Below the pieces are notes generated by a model that worked only from the letters and a program-made list of their open reading frames with translations, had not been told where the DNA came from and did not search any database. The translations under genes were made by a program, and so were the position numbers. Shown one piece after another: positions 33,111 to 44,385 of a stretch of DNA of 64,000 nt (its first letter is position 1; each line of letters begins with the position of its first letter). The DNA is from Imbricaverruca yamaguchii (lineage: Eukaryota > Arthropoda > Thecostraca > Neoverrucidae). Where the stretch lies: NCBI GenBank assembly GCA_034440575.1, contig JAOTOL010001364.1:329501-393500 (forward strand), written 5' to 3'.

Positions 33111-34565
33111 TGTAGCGCAATGTCAGGCAAAGGGACTACACGTGATGTGTTGTATTGCGTAATATCAGTTTGTAGCACATACGTATTTCTGTCATTTTCA
33201 TGAATTTAGGCATCTGCAAATTAAACATGTCTGAAAACAAAACGTTCCCCTATACATGACAAATGTACACCTATAAGTACACATTTTGCCCAAAATTGAG
33301 CTTGAAGGAGCTAAAAATAATCTTATACGACATGCATTCCGTGGCCCGGTTCGACATCCTACTATGCTCGTTGTATGCGCCTAGGCCCAGTCTTTACTGG
33401 TGCCCCACTCCGATCGTTGCCACAAACTTCCGGGAGGCGCCATTACCAAGCGGTCAGCCCCTCCCCATCTCCAGTGCAGGACTGTGCCTACATCAACACA
33501 ACGCGGAACGCCTAGCCGGCCCTGACCTTTTACATTTCGTGGATCTGATTAGCAGCAAAATGTCGCTGCGGATTGTAACCCCCCCCCCCCCTCATCCTGT
33601 GACACACATTAGTTTTTTCGGATGATGCATTGATAGCACTCCAGATAATCGGATGAGGATGCCGGGGCGGAATTCCGAGCTTGCGGACCTCATCCCGGCT
33701 GGGGATAGCCAGTTCGATTTGCACTGAGATGAACTCCGAAACGTGATCCATCACAGGCCATTCGAGGCAACCTTGCTAACTTAATTACCAAGTGACCACG
33801 AGGAATCCACCGTTATCCCGCTAAGATGCCAGCGAAACTTTCAGACTGCCGGGGTAGTTACATTAGGAAGCAGTGATGAATTAGTGCCGCGTGATGCATT
33901 AGTAAAAGCATGGAAGTAGCATTGCTGCATCTGGGAGGTGATCTCCTTAGTCGTTGACTGAGATGCCTTTTGGGGCCGACCGATGTCGTGCAGGGGCACC
34001 GCACAAGGGCGTGTCCTCGCCACGCCAAACTCCTTCGCTGGACTATTGCTGATAAAAACGGGCACCTCCGAAAATGTTCTCACAGAGGCGTGAGTGCATA
34101 GTGGAGACGATGAAATACAGTACGATGGCCTGCCACACCTATCGGTCACGTCTGTACGTATTTACATAAGCACTAAGGAGAGATGTGGAACTTCCATTAC
34201 ATTCCTCAGAAACACATCACCGCGTGACCTGTGAGCGTGTCCGTCGAATTAGCAGTGCACCGAGTCGCATTCACTGACAGGCAACTCAATTTTAGCACTG
34301 CCTCCACACTGCCTATGGGCGGGGAAAGCAGTCAAATATCACTTCGGGCATTTCACCAGTTGGTGACTTCCACCCTGCCGCGGGACACGGTCTGGTGCTC
34401 TTTGTCATCAAGTTTGTGCACCCTTGTGTGTCACTATCACCACCTTAAGGGCAGCCGAAGTCGACTCGAATGAGCACACATCCCCGAGGCTTCACCACCA
34501 CCCATCCGTGGGTGGTCTGTCCCACTGGCTCTGTCGCCAGCCCGCAGCTCGGAACATGCCTCCTG
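33111..34565. other. Unassigned interval with one orphan minus-strand frame
   Basis: No supported gene. The minus-strand frame 33754-33530 reads DHVSEFISVQIELAIPSRDE then VRKLGIPPRHPHPIIWS. It looks coding in composition but has no convincing splice sites and no family I recognise. It may be a transposon relic. Confidence 0.3.
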
Positions 34566-34568
34566 TCT

Positions 34569-34810
34569 CCGACACAACCAGGAGCGGACACGACCAGGAG
34601 CGGACACGACCAGGAGCGGACACGACCAGGGGCGGACACGACCAGGGGCGGACACGACCAGGGGCGGACACGACCAGGAGCGGACACGACCAGGGGCGGA
34701 CACGACCAGGAGCGGACACGACCAGAAGCGGACACGACCAGGGGCGGACACGACCAGGAGCGGACACGACCAGGGGCGGACACGACCAGGGGCGGACACG
34801 ACCAGGGTCT
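34569..34810. repeat. 16-bp minisatellite, about 15 copies
   Basis: Unit CGGACACGACCAGGAG with A/G variants (CCAGGGG, CCAGAAG). One further unit lies at about 34910. Confidence 0.95.
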
Positions 34811-34961
34811 CCGACATGACCAGGGGCGCACCAGCCGCGATACGGAACATACCTGCTGGTGATGGAAACACCGGCGGGAGAGGCTGGTGAACATGCCTCC
34901 TGTCTCTGGCACGACCAGGAGCGGACACGCGGGGACGCTCCTGAGCGGCTGCCTCACACCC

Positions 34962-35432
34962 GCGGGGGCTGCTTCACACCCGCGGGGGCTTCCTCACACC
35001 CGCGGGGGCTGCCTCACACCCGCGGGGGCTGCCTCACACCCGCGGGGGCTGCCTCACACCCGCGGGGGCTTCCTCACACCCGCGGGGGCTGCCTCACACC
35101 CGCGGGGGCTTCCTCACACCTGCGGGGGCTGCTTCACACCCGCGGGGGCTTCCTCACACCCGCGGGGGCTGCCTCACACCCGCGGGGGCTGCCTCACACC
35201 CGCGGGGGCTGCCTCACACCCGCGGGGGCTGCTTCACACCCGCGGGGGCTGCCTCACACCCGCGGGGGCTTCCTCACACCCGCGGGGGCTGCCTCACACC
35301 GCGGGGGCTTCCTCACACCCGCGGGGGCTGCTTCACACCCGCGGGCTTCACACCCGCGGGGGCTGCCTCACACCCGCGGGGGCTGCCTCACACCCGCGGG
35401 CTTCACACCCGCGGGGGCTGCTTCACTTCAGC
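34962..35432. repeat. 20-bp minisatellite, about 23 copies
   Basis: Unit CTGCCTCACACCCGCGGGGG, with CTTCCTC and CTGCTTC variants. It has one 19-bp unit, two units shortened to the TTCACACCCGCGGG form, and degenerate units at the right end. The palindrome CCCGCGGG lies in each unit. Confidence 0.96.
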
Positions 35433-35850
35433 GGGGGCCGCTTCACGCCAGCTGTTCGGGGATCCTCACTCCCCGAACTCTCAGCTGTTGATGTCACCGA
35501 TTCCCCAGTACAGCTGCGTTCGCCAGCGTCATAGGCTGAAGTCAGCTACCCCTAGCACGGCCGTGTTCGGGCTGACGTCATAGTGTGACGTCACCGACTC
35601 GGAGCGCCGGCGTGTCGGAGCGTCGCGATTGATGCAATAACGCGGGGCCGATTCAGCTTGGCTTCCAGTTCCACCGCGACAGCGACGTCTGCTTCAGCCT
35701 CGAGTTCTACTGGGAGGCAGATGTATACTTCAGCTGGCCGCCGCCGCTGCGTTTCGCTCCACAGCCAAGCCTGCCGCACTGGTGCCTTCCCCTCTCGGGC
35801 TGGCGAAGCAGACGTGGCCTGCCGGTCTCAACGAGACGGCGACCCTCCTC
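35433..35850. promoter_or_regulatory. GC-rich stretch with two TGACGTCA palindromes
   Basis: TGACGTCA occurs at 35573-35580 and again at 35586-35593, 13 bp apart start to start. This is the full CREB/ATF-type palindrome. The surroundings are GC-rich, but no exon or start site is recognised, so a regulatory role is only possible. Confidence 0.3.
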
Positions 35851-36095
35851 GGTCTCCGCGGTCTCCAGGTCCTCACTTCCCACCTGGAGCAGGTCTCCGC
35901 GGTCTCCAGGTCCTCACTTCCCACCTGGAGCAGGTCTCGGCGGTCTCCAGGTCCTCACTTCCCACCTGGAGCAGGTCTCCGCGGTCTCCAGGTCCTCACT
36001 TCCCACCTGGAGCAGGTCTCCGCGGTCTCCAGGTCCTCACTTCCCACCTGGAGCAGGTCTCCGCGGTCTCCAGGTCCTCACTTCCCACCTGGAGC
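35850..36095. repeat. 41-bp minisatellite, about 6 copies
   Basis: The unit contains GGTCTCCGCGGTCTCCAGGT and CCTCACTTCCCACCTGGAGC. One unit has GGCGGTCTCC in place of CGCGGTCTCC. Two shorter GGTCTCC copies lead into it. Confidence 0.95.
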
Positions 36096-36104
36096 GCTGC
36101 ACTG

Positions 36105-36350
36105 CCGGCTCCTGCTCAGAATTCGACTCCGGGCTCAGCCCTCGGCTCCTGCTCAGACTTCGGCTCCGGCTCAGACTTCGGCTCCGGCTCAGACTTCGGC
36201 ACCGGGCCCAGCTTTTGGCTCCGGGCTCAGCCCTCGGCTCCGGCTCAGACTTCGGCTCCGGGCCCAGCTTTTGGCTCCGGGATCAGCCTTCGGCTCCGGG
36301 CTCCGGACGGCCGGGCTCCGGGCGGCCGGGCTCCGGACGGCCGGGCTCCA
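36105..36350. repeat. Degenerate CGGCTCCGGGCTCAG repeat
   Basis: Short units of 12-18 bp around CTTCGGCTCCGGCTCAGA, then GCTCCGGACGGCCGG about four times at 36295-36355. Confidence 0.85.
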
Positions 36351-36389
36351 GGCTCCGTGGACAGAGCGAGCACTGGCGGCAATATACAG

Positions 36390-37065
36390 CGTCACGACGG
36401 CGTAACAGCCGGGGTCGGCTCTGACACTGGCCCTCCTCCGGCGGCGTAACATCCGGGGTCGGCTCTGACACTGGCCCTCCTCCGACGGCGTAACATCCGG
36501 GGTCGGCGACACTGGCCCTCCTCCGACGGCGTAACAGCCGGGGTCGGCTCTGACACTGGCCCTCCTCCGGCGGCGTAACATCCGGGGTCGGCTCTGACAC
36601 TGGCCCTCCTCCGACGGCGTAACAGCCGGGGTCGGCTCGGACACTGGCCCTCCTCCGACGGCGTAACATCCGGGGTCGGCTCTGACACTGGCCCTCCTCC
36701 GGCGGCGTAACATCCGGGGTCGGCTCGGACACTGGCCCTCCTCCGACGGCGTAACAGCCGGGGTCGGCTCGGACACTGGCCCTCCTCCGACGGCGTAACA
36801 GCCGGGGTCGGCTCGGACACTGGCCCTCCTCCGACGGCGTAACAGCCGGGGTCGGCTCGACACTGCCCTCCTCCGACGGCGTAACAGCCGGGGTCGGCTC
36901 GACACTGGCCCTCCTCCGACTCCTCCGGCGGCGTAACAGCCGGGGTCGGCTCGACACTGGCCCTCCTCCGACGGCGTAACAGCCGGGGTCGGCTCGGACA
37001 CTGGCCCTCCTCCGACGGCGTAACAGCCGGGGTCGGCTCGGACACTGGCCCTCCTCCGGCGACGA
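36390..37065. repeat. 44-bp minisatellite, about 15 copies
   Basis: The unit contains GTAACAGCCGGGGTCGGCTC, GGACACTGGCCCTCCTCCGA and CGGC. Two variant classes alternate: CATCC with CTCTGA, and CAGCC with CTCGGA. The 200-310 residue frames of A-D-P-G-C-Y type are artefacts. Confidence 0.95.
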
Positions 37066-37227
37066 GGCGTGACGCAAGGTGCGCGGCCGATATTTTGGGT
37101 GGTGTCACGGCGTTCGATCAAGTCCTGCTTGGCAGACGGTTTGGGCCCAGCGGAGCCGCCGTCGTCGCCTTGTGCGGAGACGTCGTCTGCCGTCGTGTGC
37201 TGACGTCCGAGCGGCTGTCATGTGCTG

Positions 37228-37745
37228 CATGTTCAGAGACTGCGCTGCAGCGGACCGCCTTGCTCCAGAGGATGTGGGAGACGGCGCTGCAGCGGACCGC
37301 CTTGCTCCAGAGGATGTGGGAGGCGGCGCTGCAGCGGACCGCCTTGCTCCAGAGGATGTGGGAGACGGCGCTGCAGCGGACCGCCTTGCTCCAGAGGATG
37401 TGGGAGGCGGTGCTGCAGCGGACCACCTTGCTCCAGAGGATGTGGGAGGCGGCGCTGCAGCGGACCGCCTTGCTCCAGAGGATGTGGGAGACGGCGCTGC
37501 AGCGGACCGCCTTGCTCCAGAGGATGTGGGAGGCGGTGCTGCAGCGGACCACCTTGCTCCAGAGGATGTGGGAGGCGGCGCTGCAGCGGACCGCCTTGCT
37601 CCAGAGGATGTGGAGGCGGCGCTGCAGCGGACCGCCTTGCTCCAGAGGATGTGGGAGACGGCGCTGCAGCGGACCGCCTTGCTCCAGAGGATGTGGGAGG
37701 CGGTGCTGCAGCGGACCACCTTGCTCTAGAGGATGTGGGAGGCGG
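37228..37745. repeat. 42-bp minisatellite, about 12 copies
   Basis: The unit contains GCTGCAGCGGACCGCCTTGC and TCCAGAGGATGTGGGAGACG, with GAGACGGC, GAGGCGGC and GAGGCGGT variants that recur in the same order (a higher-order pattern of three to four units). Because 42 is a multiple of 3, all six frames give a 14-residue repeat. One unit is a base short near 37610, which shifts frames. Confidence 0.95.
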
Positions 37746-38390
37746 CGCGGCTCATGCTTTCCACTTCTGCTTTCAGCACTGCAATTTGTTGGACGTGTCG
37801 CATCCGACATCGCTTTAGGCTGCGTTCTTTGTCGCGTTCCGTCCATGAATTCCGTGTACTTTGACATCACGTGTCGTTCTTTGTCCATTCCGCACGAATT
37901 CCGCGGCCAGATTTCGCGGATTCCCCGGGGAACGCGCGGAATGAAAAAAAGGGTGTCCAGCTCCGTCCTTGTCGGTTCTTCTAAGATGGCGATGAACGTT
38001 GGAAGTGATGTGCGGGCCAATGAAGATATTACAAATTCGTAAGTAATGTTGTGGAGTGGATTCAATTGGGCCATCTTGTGCGAAGGTGTCATTAATGAAT
38101 TGCATGTTCCCACCGGCGAGGATTTTCCTTTGCAGCGTGGTCAAATTATCAACTGTTGAGGTGAAACAACAGGAAGCTAGACACTACCTACAGAAGCTTC
38201 TTTTCCTGATTATTTGCATCTCCACCAAGTAAACATGCCGATGTCGGCCCGCTGTCCGCATGTGTCGGGACGAGCTCGACATCTCATAAACAGCATGTCG
38301 ACATTATGCCGCTTTCGGCCCGACCTCGGCATACTGATCTGGAATATGAACACATGTCGGATTGAATTCGGAATATTAATAGCTGCCAGC
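37746..38390. other. Unassigned interval between minisatellites
   Basis: No gene supported. A stretch at 38238-38350 repeats ATGTCGGCCCG-like words (decayed short repeat). A plus-strand GTAAGTAATG at 38040 resembles a donor but has no matching exon evidence. Confidence 0.35.
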
Positions 38391-38395
38391 TAACG

Positions 38396-38790
38396 TCGAG
38401 CCGTTGTCAGACATCCCACTGCACAGCTGACAGCGGACTCACATGGTCCTGACTGGCGTCTAGATAGCGGAACGACGTCGGTCCGCTGTCGGACATCCCA
38501 CTGCACAGCTGACAGCGGACTCACATGGTCCTGACTGGCGTCTAGATAGCGGAACGACGTCGGTCCTGACTGGCGTCCAGATAGCGGAACGACGTCGGTC
38601 CTGACTGGCGTCCAGATTGCGGAACGACCTCGGTCCTGACTGGCGTCCAGATAGCGGAACGACGTCGGTCCTGACTGGCGTCCAGATAGCGGAACGACGT
38701 CGGTCCTGACTGGCGTCCAGATAGCGGAACGACGTCGGTCCTGACTGGCGTCCAGATAGCGGAACGACGTCGGTCCGCTGTCGGCATGTT
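38396..38790. repeat. 35-bp minisatellite with a larger ~110-bp unit
   Basis: The unit contains CTGACTGGCGTCCAGATAGC and GGAACGACGTCGGTC, about 8 copies. At the left a longer unit with GTCGGACATCCCACTGCACA and ACATGGTC is repeated twice. Confidence 0.93.
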
Positions 38791-39177
38791 CACTGGGCAG
38801 TGACCAATGCAAATTTCCTCCCTACCCTTGGCATGCCCGTCATAGACTGCCCTGGACATGTCTGACATTCATCTAACTAGAACACGATCCATCTCAGAAT
38901 GGTTTCGCTTTTTTTAATCGCATATCCATGCCCATCAAATTAGGCATCAGTGGCCAATAACAATGAGCATATTATACCATGTTCGTTGGTACGTACTCTT
39001 CAAGTTCACAGTGTATGCTACACATTTCCTCCCAAACTCCCCCTCCCTCCGCCATTCATTGACATATTATCGGATAGTCACTACCAGAGGATGTCATTAA
39101 AAAAACCACACAAAAGAAATCACTACGGGGTAGGTATTGATGGGGTGGCTGTGTGTGATGCAGGTAGAGGTACTTAC

Positions 39178-39342
39178 GTTCATGGGTGGTGCTGGAGGAA
39201 TGTCGTTGCTGACCTCCTCCGAGACCTGGCGGAGAAAAGCAGGACCTCGGTCATGGCCGGCGAGCACGGCGAATGCTCGGTTCAGAAGCTGTTTCACGTC
39301 CGAGTTCATTGTAAGGCCCATTATCGGGTTCACGAATGACGA
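39178..39342 (-). CDS. Candidate 165-bp internal exon (phase 0/0)
   Basis: The minus strand shows an acceptor ACCACCCGAG and the consensus donor ATGAAC/GTAAGTACC around 55 open codons. They read SSFVNPIMGLTMNSDVKQLL, then NRAFAVLAGHDRGPAFLRQV, then SEEVSNDIPPAPPMN. An in-frame TAA lies just upstream of the acceptor, which defines the exon edge. Composition is typical of folded protein, a likely short helical segment followed by a proline-rich linker. I do not recognise the family. Phase 0/0 fits the exon at 44565-43477. The acceptor pyrimidine tract is weak. Confidence 0.6.
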
Positions 39343-39578
39343 CTCGGGTGGTTAGCCTCTGACCTCCTAGCAAATGGAACATTAGGCCCGTCGATTATAG
39401 CACTTGTCCCCGTCTCCGAATCATGTGACCTTACCTTATGCATCCGCCACTATCCCGCTATGTGAACGACTGCTTCCATACCCATCACAGGCAGACAAAG
39501 TGGGATAGCTAGACTCGAGCTGAAACAAGCAGGGATACACAGCATAATATATCTGCAATTCAGATTTCAGATGATTAG

Positions 39579-40420
39579 CCCGCGCCGTCTCGTGGGGGGT
39601 CGTTGATGACCCCCCCCTACGGTTTTCCGCGGATAGTAAAAGAACGACGCGCCACAGCGCATCGAAATTTGGCATACCTTTTCCCACATCAATTTGGCAT
39701 GCTGTTTCAAACTTTTGAAGTCAAGTCATCAAGGGTCAACGAGTTAGTGAAGGTCAAGTGAAGTCACCTCCAAAACAAGTTCAACCAGTCGTCAGGATTT
39801 AACGGATAAAGATATTTTAAGAAAACTTTCAGCGTTTGCTGATCTTCAGGGATGCAACAAAACGCACTAAAGGAATTGTTCTCGTTTTTCGTTTTTGACT
39901 ACTTATTAGCTTTGTATATTTGCTACTTAGTTTAGAGTTAAAATTGAAGATTCTTGTGAAAGTAAGCATTTTTATTGGATAAATTTGACTTCGAACAACA
40001 TTTCCCCATCAATTCTACCCATTAGAAAAGGAAAATTAAAGAAAACTTGAAAACTCAAAATTTTTAAAATTAAAAAAACAAAAAACACATTTTTATTTTG
40101 TGTGGCCAATAATTGTATGGACCAGGTCGATTTCGCTTTCCTTTTCTGATTCCAAACCATGTTTTTTACCTTCACATCTCCCTCAAAATGAACCCCCAGA
40201 GCCACAAACATAATGTAAATCGTGAAACCCTAGGGGCCTTAGTGACGTCACTTTTTTGCGGATTTTGGGGGGTGGCGTCTGGTCCTACTCGTCGAGCGCT
40301 TTCCGATGACACCTATTTCGTTTTCGTGCGACGATTAGTTTGGAGATTAGAGAGGGGTCTCTATCGACTCCCCCCCCCCTACCAGAGACCGGGAGTGAGG
40401 ATCTGACAGGAGGGACGGGG
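39579..40420 (+). mobile_element. TTAA-type non-coding element, copy A (842 bp)
   Basis: Left end TTAG/CCCGCGCCGTCTC at 39575 and right end GGAGGGACGGGG/TTAA at 40421 are inverse versions of each other. The interior is AT-rich and matches copy B at 40734-41552 in inverted orientation almost throughout (AAATTTGGCATACCTTTTCC, GACTACTTATTAGC-like, AGTGACGTCACTTTT-like, TTTCCGATGACACC). No coding capacity is seen. The TTAA flank suggests a piggyBac-type MITE; the superfamily is inferred. Confidence 0.65.
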
Positions 40421-40424
40421 TTAA

Positions 40425-40733
40425 TAATTCACGCTGCATAAGAGGTAGATACTGCCCACCTATTATTGGCGGTGATTTACATCGGTTTGAGGAGAAACCT
40501 GACCCAAATGCTAGCTCGAAACGCAATGTTCCTGATGAGTTAACACTGGACTTCGTGAGGAAGCTCACGTCAATGGTCTCAGGATGGAGAAGGAACGAGA
40601 GGATCTCAAGTCGACACTATCCATGCAGCATCATAGGCCTACCCATCCACCGCGATAGCGACGCCCATCCACCACGGTAGCGACGCCCATCCACCACGGT
40701 AGCGACGCCCGTAATTGCGGGTCTGACGATTAA
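40425..40733. repeat. Spacer with 22-bp repeat between the TTAA elements
   Basis: Three copies of GCGACGCCCATCCACCACGG plus TA at about 40649-40711. The rest is unique sequence without a gene. Confidence 0.7.
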
Positions 40734-41552
40734 CCCGCGCCGTCTCTCCGGTCAGATCCTCACACCCTGTCTCGGGGGCGGATATTAAAACCCTCCAAAA
40801 AAAAAAAAAACTAAGCTTCCCACGAAAACGAAGGAGGTGTCATCGGAAAGCGCTTGATGCGTATGGTCCGGATCCCCCCCCCCCAACAAAATTTCCCCAA
40901 AAGTGACGTCACTAGGGGCTAGATTTTTACGACTTTTCCCGACCTACATTATGCTTTTCGCTATGGGGAGTTCATTTTGTGGATATTTGAGAGAACAAAA
41001 TTTATTTGGGATCAGAAAAGGAGAATGAAATCGACCATGGCTAGACAAATTTTTGGTCCCAAAATACGGAATTTTACAATTTTTGAGTTTTCAATATTTC
41101 TTTCATTTCCCTCTTCTAATGGGTATAGCAGACCGAGAAACGCTCTTCGAAGTCAACTTGCTCTAATAAAAAATGCTTACTTTAGCCAGAATTTCCGATT
41201 TGAACTCTAATAGGCAAATATGCAAAAGTAACAAGTAGTCAAAAACGGGAAAAATGAAAAATTAATCTCATACGTTTTGTTGCATCCCTAAAGATATGGA
41301 AACGCTGAAAGTTTCATTAAAATAGCTGTTTCCGTTAAAGCGTGACGCCCGGCTAAACGTTTTTGGAGGTGACCTCACTTGACCTTGACTAACTCGTTGA
41401 CCCTAGACCTGACTTCAAAATTTTGAAACAACATGCCAAATTGATGTGGGAAAAGGTATGCTAAATTTTGGTGCGCTGCAGCGCGACGTTCTATCACTAT
41501 CCGCGGAAAACCTGAGGGGGCGGTTAAACCCTCCCCCCCGACACGGGACGGA
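40734..41552 (-). mobile_element. TTAA-type non-coding element, copy B (819 bp), inverted
   Basis: Flanked by TTAA at 40730-40733 and 41553-41556. The left tip CCCGCGCCGTCTC is nearly that of copy A's left tip, because the tips are inverted repeats, but the interior aligns with copy A only after inversion. The two copies form a long imperfect palindrome with about 0.3 kb between the arms. No coding capacity. Confidence 0.7.
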
Positions 41553-41556
41553 TTAA

Positions 41557-43476
41557 TTTAGCTTAAGTTTTGGTTAAGTTCTTATTTGGATTAAGGTTAC
41601 CATGAGACGTCCCAAGGCAACACGGCCTCATCATTTTGAACAATGAAGTTGTTTGTTAAATTAACGGAACTTTGAACAAACAAGACACACATTTCCCAAT
41701 GAGAAAAATTGATGCCAAGTTGTTATGATATAACACATGCCTATTTTGTAAGCATACCATACTGGATAAACGTTTTGTTGGCTCAGCTGAAATTGTGTTA
41801 TGTCATTATGTTCATGCGATAAATAAGTTGAGCAAGACGATGGCACACACACAAAAATGGAGTAGGGCCACACAAAGCGTTAGGCGTCACACGCAATGGT
41901 AATGCGGACATCGCGGTATGTCCAATCAAAGAAGGAAAACAGGTAGGTACCTGATGCCATTCAAGAACTCTAAAAGTGCGTCCGCGACAAGCGCGCTCGG
42001 ATGGTCGTTAGTGTGTACGAGAAGAATATAGTTACAACTTATGCGAATCTGTCGGCGGAAAATATGATGTGAAGTGAATTTATTAAAATGAGTTTGTCTA
42101 CAGATGTCAATTTCATTGCCACTTACACTGATATACTTCACGTATTGTTACTTTGCGAATTTTCCTTCTGAACTATATTCTGGAGTTCATTCGCGATAGG
42201 CGGCGTCGTCCGCGGCCCGCCGTCGACCGCCCAGCGCTGATGATATGGCCGGCCGCCGAACCATTCTCTGATCGAAATTGAGCCCAGTGCCGAAGTTGCA
42301 GACCTTATATTTCATATTTAAGTATTCTCATATTTCAAACGATAGGCGATGTGCCTGACATTATTCACGTCACAGTTGGAGTTGAGGCTGACAGGTTTCC
42401 TCGATACTGTTTAAGATAATTTCGCTCATGGTCGTTGAAGGAATGAATGCATTTTACTATCGTGAACTTCCTCAACACAATTTTGGCATGGCAGAGCCGA
42501 TGATGCTCGTTATTGATCAAAGCCGAAACTTTACTTCTATATGTTGCCACTAAGCTGCTTTACGGGTCCGCTGAGTAACAAATATTAGCGCTTGACTCGC
42601 ATCGAGCCATGCCAGAACCTCAATAATGTCTGAATGGTGCATGTTAAAATGTGAGAAATGGCATGGTTGGATATGCATAAAAATGGTCCAGTATGGCATC
42701 AGAAGGCAGCTGATTTTATGTCGGTTTACTCCAGATCATTGGAAATGCATTAGGTAATGAATATCATCTGATATCCAATTACAATGAATACACGGTGTTA
42801 ACGGACCACAAATCCTTCAATTGAGAGCCAAAAAAATGTCAGGGTTAACACTTCGTGCAAGCAATTTATGATGATCACAAGATGTAGCGCATTCCATTTT
42901 CGTTTTGTAAGAACATTGAAAATGGTCAGCACATTACTCACAAGCTGCATAATGTATTATATTACAAAAATATGTGTGGCCAAAGCTCCTATTTCACGTT
43001 TGAGGGCAAATGGTCAGGGTGAAATGATGTGATAAAACGAAACGAAATAAAACGAAGTACACACCATACGAGAGCTTGTTTAAATGTTGATCAAGTTTTG
43101 CCATTGAAAATTACTTGCACCTACTGTGGAAACTAGAATATGGCATTAGTCATAGCAAGCCCACTCTGGTGGTGTTAATTCACAAACCCACCACCAGAGC
43201 GGCGCCACCAATATTGTGCCCGCTTATAACGCCTACCGGAATCAAGGAAGCATTAGCGATGAGTGATGCGAGGAGATTGAGTTACGATGCGCCGACGTTG
43301 AGTTATGTCCTCGCTCACACCATGGCCCAGTGACAGCTGGTGTTAGCCAACTGAAATTACTGTCTGTGATGAGTGGTCGCCTGAAATAAATTTGGCCTTG
43401 TTAAATCCGTCGGATCAAATGGAGGGACAGCACTCCAACACGTGTGCCTTATGGACACCGCACAAATGACACTAAC
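41557..43476. other. Unassigned AT-rich intronic interval
   Basis: No exon, RNA gene or clear repeat recognised in about 1.9 kb. On the gene model it is intron. Confidence 0.4.
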
Positions 43477-44193
43477 CTGTCCACTTCCACCCGGAACTGC
43501 CATCGTGCTATCCGTCTCGAAATCCCGGACCTCTGCACCGAGGCCCGGCGATGGACTCGTCCGATCCACCTGCGTCACCAGCAATGGACTCGTCCTGCCG
43601 TACGGGCGCGCCGCCATGTTGGGTATGGTGAACAGCTGAGCGGCGGCGGGCTCCGACAGGGGGCGGGGTCGGCGCGGTTCGGAGCGGCCGGCGCGGCGGG
43701 TGACGGCCGGGCCGCACACCTCAGGCGCGCCACCTGCCGCCGCCGCGCCGCAGCCGCCAGCGAGAGCCGGCGGCTCCTCGGAGAAGTGGACTCGCCTGGG
43801 CGCCGGCTCCCAGCCGCGCGGCAGCACGTTCTCGGCGCGCGGCAGCGTCACGTGGGGACCCAGGTGCCGCGTGGCAGCCGCCGACTGGGGCCCCTGGTCC
43901 GGCTCGAGCTGCCCGGAGACGCCGGACGTGCCGCCAGGCGTCCAGGCGCGCGGCAGAGACGCGGAGCCAGACGAGGGGAGGCGCGACTCGAGGCGGCTGG
44001 CCGCAGCCTGGCGCACCATCGGCTCCGCAGGCTCCGCAGGCTCCGGTGGCTGGTCGGCCGGCGGCTCCGTGACCTGTGCGGCGACCTGTGCGGCGACCTG
44101 CGCCGCGGTCTGATCGGCGACAAATTTGGCATCCTCACACACAGGCTGTTCGAAATCAGCGTGGCCGACCTCCGCGTCGGCGATCGTCGTCGT

Positions 44194-44226
<33 letters not shown>

Positions 44227-44350
44227 CTCGTGTGGGTGGTGCTGTTGTTGCTGCAGCTGTTGCTGCTGCTCCTGCTCGTGTGGTTGGTGCTGTTGTTGCT
44301 GCTGCTGTTGTTGCTGCTGCTGCTGTTGCTGCTGCTGCTCGTGTGTGTGG

Positions 44351-44385
<35 letters not shown>

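Noticed and set aside
33530..33860. Suspected rRNA fragment near AATCCACCGTTATCCCGC
   Set aside because: A brief resemblance to rRNA words did not extend to any conserved rRNA block.
36189..37121. Frames of 200-310 residues in the 44-bp array and the 42-bp array region
   Set aside because: Stop-free repeat units are open on both strands, with no unique N- or C-terminus and no splice context.
37850..38045. Possible plus-strand first exon ending at GTAAGTAATG
   Set aside because: The donor-like site is good, but the frame (MNSVYFDITCRSLSIPHEFR) has no recognisable protein, start context or downstream partner.
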